A DNA stretch of 64,000 bases from Myxococcus stipitatus (GTDB taxonomy: Bacteria; Myxococcota; Myxococcia; Myxococcales; Myxococcaceae): assembly GCF_021412625.1 (NCBI RefSeq), contig NZ_JAKCFI010000018.1, positions 43,637-107,636 of the forward strand. The letters run 5' to 3'. The translations under genes were made by a program, and so were the position numbers. Positions within the stretch are counted from its first letter, which is position 1; every line of letters begins with the position of its first letter. Below, piece after piece: positions 62,879-64,000 of the stretch. The notes under the pieces are model-generated. The model was not told the DNA's origin. It worked only from the letters and a program-made list of their open reading frames with translations, and did not search any database.

Positions 62879-63910
62879 TCAGCCGATACGCTTCATCTCC
62901 TGCACAGCCGGGGTGAGGTTCGGAGAAGGGCCGAGGCGGACGGGGCCCGCCGGCGTCCAGTTGCGCGTGTCGCGACTCCAGCGCTCGGGGTAACGGTCGC
63001 GGGCGCGTTGGTAGACTTGGTGGCGCTGGGCGAGCAGCGCGGCCTCGCGGCCGAAGTGCCTGTCGTCAGGCGTGACGAAGCGAATGGCGGAGTGCCGGTG
63101 CTCGGTGTTGTACCAGGCCACGAAGCGCGTCACCCAGCCGCGCGCGTCCTCGACGGACGCGAAGGGGCGCTGCGGGAAGCTGGGGCGGTACTTCAGCGTG
63201 CGGAAGAGGGCTTCGGAGAAGGCGTTGTCGTCCGAGACACGAGGCCGGCTGAAGGACGGAGTGACGCCCAACCACTGCAGGGTGGCCAGCAGCGTGGCGC
63301 CCTTCATGGGGCCGCCGTTGTCCGAGTGCAGCACCAGCCCCTCGGGGCAGCCGGCCTGCTGCCAGCAGCGGCGGATGAGGGCCGCGGCATGCTCGGACGA
63401 CTCCTCCTCGTGTACCTCGAATCCCATGATGCGCCGGCTGAAGACGTCCACCACCAGGTACAGGTACAGGAAGCTGCCCTTCACCGGGCCCTTCAGGTAG
63501 GTGATGTCCCAGCTCCACACCTGGTTGGGCCCGGTGGCGGTGTGCTCGGCCCGGGGCCTGGACGTGGGGGCCTTGGCATGGCCTCGGTGGGCCAGCTGCC
63601 CCGCCTCGCGCAGCACCCGGTAGAAGCTCGCCTCGCTGGCCACGTACTCACCTCGGTCGGCCAGCCGGGGGACAATCTGCTTGGGCGAGGCCTCCCGGAA
63701 CTCCTCGCTATTGGCCAGCGCCAGGATGCGGCGCCGCTCCACCTCGGACAGCCGGTTGGCGGGCTGGGTATGCGGACCACACCTGCGGTCCTCGGCCGTC
63801 GCTGGCTTCCGCCAGCGCTGGATGGTGCGAGGGGCCACCCCGAGCCGCTCGCAGACGGCCTCCAGACGCACGTCCTTCTCCAGCGCCTCGTCGACCAGGG
63901 CGAGCGTCAT
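62879..63910 (-). CDS. IS3-family transposase OrfB
   Basis: A 343-residue IS3-type integrase-core transposase. A short helix-turn-helix-like start (VCERLGVAPRTIQRWRK) and HTH_21-like region precede the DDE core: Asp in WSWDITYL, Asp in LHSDNGGP and Glu in DDNAFSEALFRTLK. The C-terminal WYNTEHRHSAIRFVTP is the usual IS3 ending. The ATG overlaps the OrfA stop (ATGA, 63907-63910), and the OrfB frame stays open upstream to a run of eight A in OrfA, so it may be made mainly as an OrfAB fusion. Confidence 0.92.
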   Translation of the reverse strand: MTLALVDEALEKDVRLEAVCERLGVAPRTIQRWRKPATAEDRRCGPHTQPANRLSEVERRRILALANSEEFREASPKQIVPRLADRGEYVASEASFYRVLREAGQLAHRGHAKAPTSRPRAEHTATGPNQVWSWDITYLKGPVKGSFLYLYLVVDVFSRRIMGFEVHEEESSEHAAALIRRCWQQAGCPEGLVLHSDNGGPMKGATLLATLQWLGVTPSFSRPRVSDDNAFSEALFRTLKYRPSFPQRPFASVEDARGWVTRFVAWYNTEHRHSAIRFVTPDDRHFGREAALLAQRHQVYQRARDRYPERWSRDTRNWTPAGPVRLGPSPNLTPAVQEMKRIG

Positions 63911-64000
63911 TTCTCGCTCTTCTCGTCCGCTGCGTCGTCCTCGTCTTCCAGGGGCCTCTCGTCCCAGCCCAGGGCCTGGAGTTTTTTTTCGAGCACCAGC
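63907..64000 (-). CDS. IS3-family OrfA, 3' end only
   Basis: The last 30 codons of the IS3 OrfA frame (LVLEKKLQALGWDERP and an acidic end) enter from the right edge of the window and stop at 63907-63909, overlapping the OrfB start. The helix-turn-helix part lies outside. It contains the A-run discussed separately. Confidence 0.75.
   Translation of the reverse strand, partial: LVLEKKLQALGWDERPLEDEDDAADEKSEK
63982..63989 (-). promoter_or_regulatory. Candidate -1 frameshift site (A8) in IS3 OrfA
   Basis: Read on the minus strand, eight A in the OrfA codons GAA-AAA-AAA give the heptamer A-AAA-AAA, a known slippery pattern of IS3-family elements. A shift of -1 here enters the OrfB frame, which is open with no stop from this point to the OrfB ATG, and would produce the OrfAB transposase. 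Confidence 0.7.

Overview
The window is very GC-rich, with strongly G/C-biased third codon positions in nearly every gene. It carries many lipoproteins, TPR proteins, a kinase-like protein of the myxobacterial Ser/Thr family, a hybrid histidine kinase and a putative metal-binding repeat protein. This points to a myxobacterium (Myxococcota, probably Myxococcaceae/Archangiaceae); the assignment is an inference from gene style, since no rRNA or marker gene is present.

Layout. 0-9.5 kb: phospholipase-D-like enzyme, Ppx/GppA phosphatase, an enone-reductase/TetR pair divergent from a zinc alcohol dehydrogenase across a duplicated NemR-like operator, a divergent QueA-like enzyme plus SDR facing an XRE-cupin regulator across a palindromic operator, and a 2OG-Fe(II) oxygenase. 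9.5-18.3 kb: DUF4230 and TPR-DUF1444 proteins, a hybrid kinase with a degraded ATPase domain, DUF2270 membrane protein, NAD-isocitrate dehydrogenase, and a TPR/lipoprotein pair. 18.4-24.4 kb: SUI1 factor, VKOR-DsbA fusion and cupin operon; YgfZ; a spermidine-synthase-like membrane fusion operon containing a small duplication. 24.6-31 kb: SDR, ChrA, OsmC, and a tyrosine-catabolic operon (FAH, MaiA, Hpd). 31-43.7 kb: S9 peptidase, a triple-mutant pseudokinase, STAS-like protein, secreted trypsin-like protease, SerA facing a D-2-hydroxyacid dehydrogenase, and an 11-repeat DxDGDG lipoprotein.

43.8-50.8 kb is the most unusual chromosomal block: eight closely packed minus-strand genes beginning with a contractile-tail terminator (Pvc16/DUF4255), sheath and tube, followed by a Pro/Ser-rich protein, two small proteins and two paralogous membrane proteins. 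No baseplate, spike, tape-measure or ATPase gene is seen, so this looks like a stripped-down contractile module, possibly linked to the membrane pair.

51.3-56.3 kb holds an outer-membrane-type protein, a bestrophin with an unusual insert, a fatty-acid-hydroxylase-like protein, a TetR regulator and a lytic transglycosylase. 56.3-64 kb is an accessory island: a partial plus a complete IS66 element in tandem, an IS5-family remnant, an AT-richer HEPN-STAND-TPR gene that looks like an NLR-type defence protein, and an IS3 element with a candidate -1 frameshift site running off the right edge. No tRNA, rRNA or CRISPR array was recognised.
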